DNA of 64,000 nt from Holophagaceae bacterium. GTDB taxonomy: Bacteria > Acidobacteriota > Holophagae > Holophagales > Holophagaceae. Location: positions 744,001-808,000 of the forward strand of contig JAJTBS010000001.1 of NCBI GenBank assembly GCA_021286765.1. The letters run 5' to 3'. The notes below the pieces were generated by a model, which searched no databases, was not told where the DNA came from, and worked only from the letters and a program-made list of their open reading frames with translations. The translations under genes were made by a program, and so were the position numbers. This document shows, one piece after another, positions 63,130 to 64,000 of this stretch (positions are counted from its first letter, which is position 1; each line of letters begins with the position of its first letter).

Positions 63130-63157
63130 AGTTTATGTGTTGCAACTCTTATTTCAA
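63130..63157 (-). promoter_or_regulatory. Candidate promoter of the pirin pair
   Basis: On the minus strand TTGAAA (63157-63152) and TAAACT (63135-63130) are spaced by 16 bp, and the transcript start would fall about 10 bp before the first pirin ATG. A fair sigma-70-type match in an AT-rich gap between divergent genes, but not tested. Confidence 0.4.
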
Positions 63158-63233
63158 GTCCCCCCGCTCGAATATTTCTCAGGCCCTTAGATGACCCATG
63201 ACTTATCTTTGGGGTGTCTGATCGGAGGTCGAC

Positions 63234-63662
63234 ATGATCACCCGGGTGTTGACGGGAGTGGATTTCTCAGACGCCTCGAAACAGGCTCTGGAACGGGGGG
63301 GAGCCTGGGCAGCTCGGCTCGGCGTGCCCTTGGTGGCCATGCATGTGCTGCAGCCACCGGCGCCGATGCTGCCGGAAGCCCAGATCGCCCTGCCCGACCC
63401 CGCCTGGCTGCACAGCATGGAGGACCATGCCCGCGAGCAGCTGGAGGGCTGGATCAAGCCCTATGCCGCCGCGTCGGTCATCGTGAAGTGGGGCGGGCCA
63501 GCGGAAGAGCTCGTGTCCGAGGCGACCCCCCAGACCCTTCTGGTGGTGGCTCAAGTGGGTCATTCCACCCTGGAGCGCCTGCTCTTCGGCAGCACCGCCG
63601 CCCGCGTGGTGCGGCTGGCCCCCTGTGATGTGCTGGTGGTGCGGACGGAGAAGACCGCCTGA
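63234..63662 (+). CDS. Universal stress protein (UspA family)
   Basis: A 142-residue single-domain Usp. N-terminal strand RVLTGVDFSDASKQAL, and the C-terminal nucleotide loop VGHSTLERLLFGSTAARVV, where the second Gly of the usual G-x2-G-x9-G(S/T) is Thr. It may bind ATP weakly. GGAGG stands 5 nt before the ATG. It is divergent from the pirin pair and followed by a terminator-like hairpin. Confidence 0.93.
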   Translation: MITRVLTGVDFSDASKQALERGGAWAARLGVPLVAMHVLQPPAPMLPEAQIALPDPAWLHSMEDHAREQLEGWIKPYAAASVIVKWGGPAEELVSEATPQTLLVVAQVGHSTLERLLFGSTAARVVRLAPCDVLVVRTEKTA

Positions 63663-63668
63663 AACAAC

Positions 63669-63692
63669 AGGCCCGCCATGCGGCGGGCCTGT
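63669..63692. terminator. Hairpin between the Usp gene and the acyl-CoA dehydrogenase
   Basis: A perfect 10-bp inverted repeat, CAGGCCCGCC and GGCGGGCCTG, with loop ATGC, sits between two convergent genes. No long T-run follows on either strand, so rho may assist. It could serve both transcripts. Confidence 0.6.
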
Positions 63693-63718
63693 CTGGCGCG
63701 GTGGGACTGACTGCCGAA

Positions 63719-64000
63719 TCAGCGGTACGCCGGGATGCCCGTCACTTCCTGGCCGATGATGAGGGTGTGCATGTCATGCGTGCCCTCATAGGTGTAGACG
63801 CTCTCGAGGTTGGCCATGTGGCGCATGACCGGGTACTCGTCGAGGATGCCGTTGGCGCCGAGGATGGTGCGGGCCTTCCGGCAGATCTCCAGGGACACAT
63901 TCACGTTGTTCATTTTGGCCATCGAGACCTGGGCCGTGGTGTAGGTCTTGGCGTCCTTGAGCCGGCCCAGCTGGTGGACCAGCAGCTGCCCCTTGGTGAG
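63719..64000 (-). CDS. Acyl-CoA dehydrogenase (glutaryl-CoA dehydrogenase-like), 3' part
   Basis: The last ~93 residues of an acyl-CoA dehydrogenase; the frame is open to the window edge, so the rest lies beyond it. The C-terminus shows RKARTILGANGILDEYP, the YEGTHDMHTLIIG motif and a final GIPAYR, which is closest to glutaryl-CoA dehydrogenases (lysine/tryptophan and glutarate breakdown). The FAD-site and catalytic base lie outside the window, so substrate is not proven. Confidence 0.88.
   Translation of the reverse strand, partial: LTKGQLLVHQLGRLKDAKTYTTAQVSMAKMNNVNVSLEICRKARTILGANGILDEYPVMRHMANLESVYTYEGTHDMHTLIIGQEVTGIPAYR

Overview
The window is compact, GC-rich (visibly about two-thirds G+C) bacterial chromosome. 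An LptD-family outer-membrane protein, CMP-Kdo synthetase and a heptose-phosphatase-like HAD protein point to a Gram-negative (diderm) cell. The many MCPs, sensor kinases and PP2C/GGDEF regulators, the RNase E type protein and the overall gene style suggest an Acidobacteriota/Holophagae-like (Geothrix-type) soil or sediment bacterium. That placement is inference; no taxonomic marker is decisive. I see no insertion sequence, prophage, CRISPR array or replication origin. The only RNA gene I recognise is tRNA-Ala(GGC).

Layout. 1-9.3 kb: 3' part of an aldehyde dehydrogenase (+), then a leftward series (ABC-F ATPase, tRNA-Ala with its own promoter and terminator, MltD-like transglycosylase, gcvH, gcvT, sfsA, GmhB-like HAD phosphatase, exported PD40 propeller). 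9.4-20.3 kb: an orphan CoA-transferase A subunit faces a large leftward signalling block: CheA, CheW, (fabH, rsmD), a six-helix MCP, a membrane histidine kinase, and a REC-GAF protein whose kinase-like C-terminus has lost its catalytic motifs. 20.3-30 kb: kdsB, trxB, alr and a diguanylate cyclase (+) facing lptD, a ZIP transporter and RNase E/G (-).

30.2-38.4 kb is a phosphate island: pstS-pstC-pstA-pstB-phoU-phoB (+), phoR on the opposite strand tail-to-tail with phoB, then a divergent DUF47-pit low-affinity uptake pair. Pho-box-like repeats lie upstream of pstS and of the DUF47-pit pair, and a strong hairpin separates pstS from pstC. 38.5-44 kb: a tightly packed run of GNAT, PlsC-type acyltransferase, ureohydrolase, two poorly known proteins (one of the misleadingly named 'site-specific recombinase' membrane family) and a DUF2911 protein. 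44-50 kb: queE with a pterin-reductase-like SDR (-), then a translationally coupled trio: PDZ/membrane/PP2C phosphatase, membrane coiled-coil protein and SirB1-like protein. 50-57 kb: malic enzyme, exported and cytoplasmic unknowns, YheT-like hydrolase, cysteine desulfurase. 57-64 kb: a lower-GC secreted unknown, AlaX-type editing protein, rarA, a soluble MCP, two pirins, a UspA protein and the 3' end of an acyl-CoA dehydrogenase.

Many genes overlap by 1-4 nt (TGATG/ATGA) in the same direction, and at least five gene pairs overlap tail-to-tail on opposite strands. The strongest candidates for something new are the REC-GAF pseudokinase partnered with an intact kinase, the split convergent phoB/phoR arrangement, and the PDZ-PP2C trio. 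None is proven; all are readings of sequence alone.
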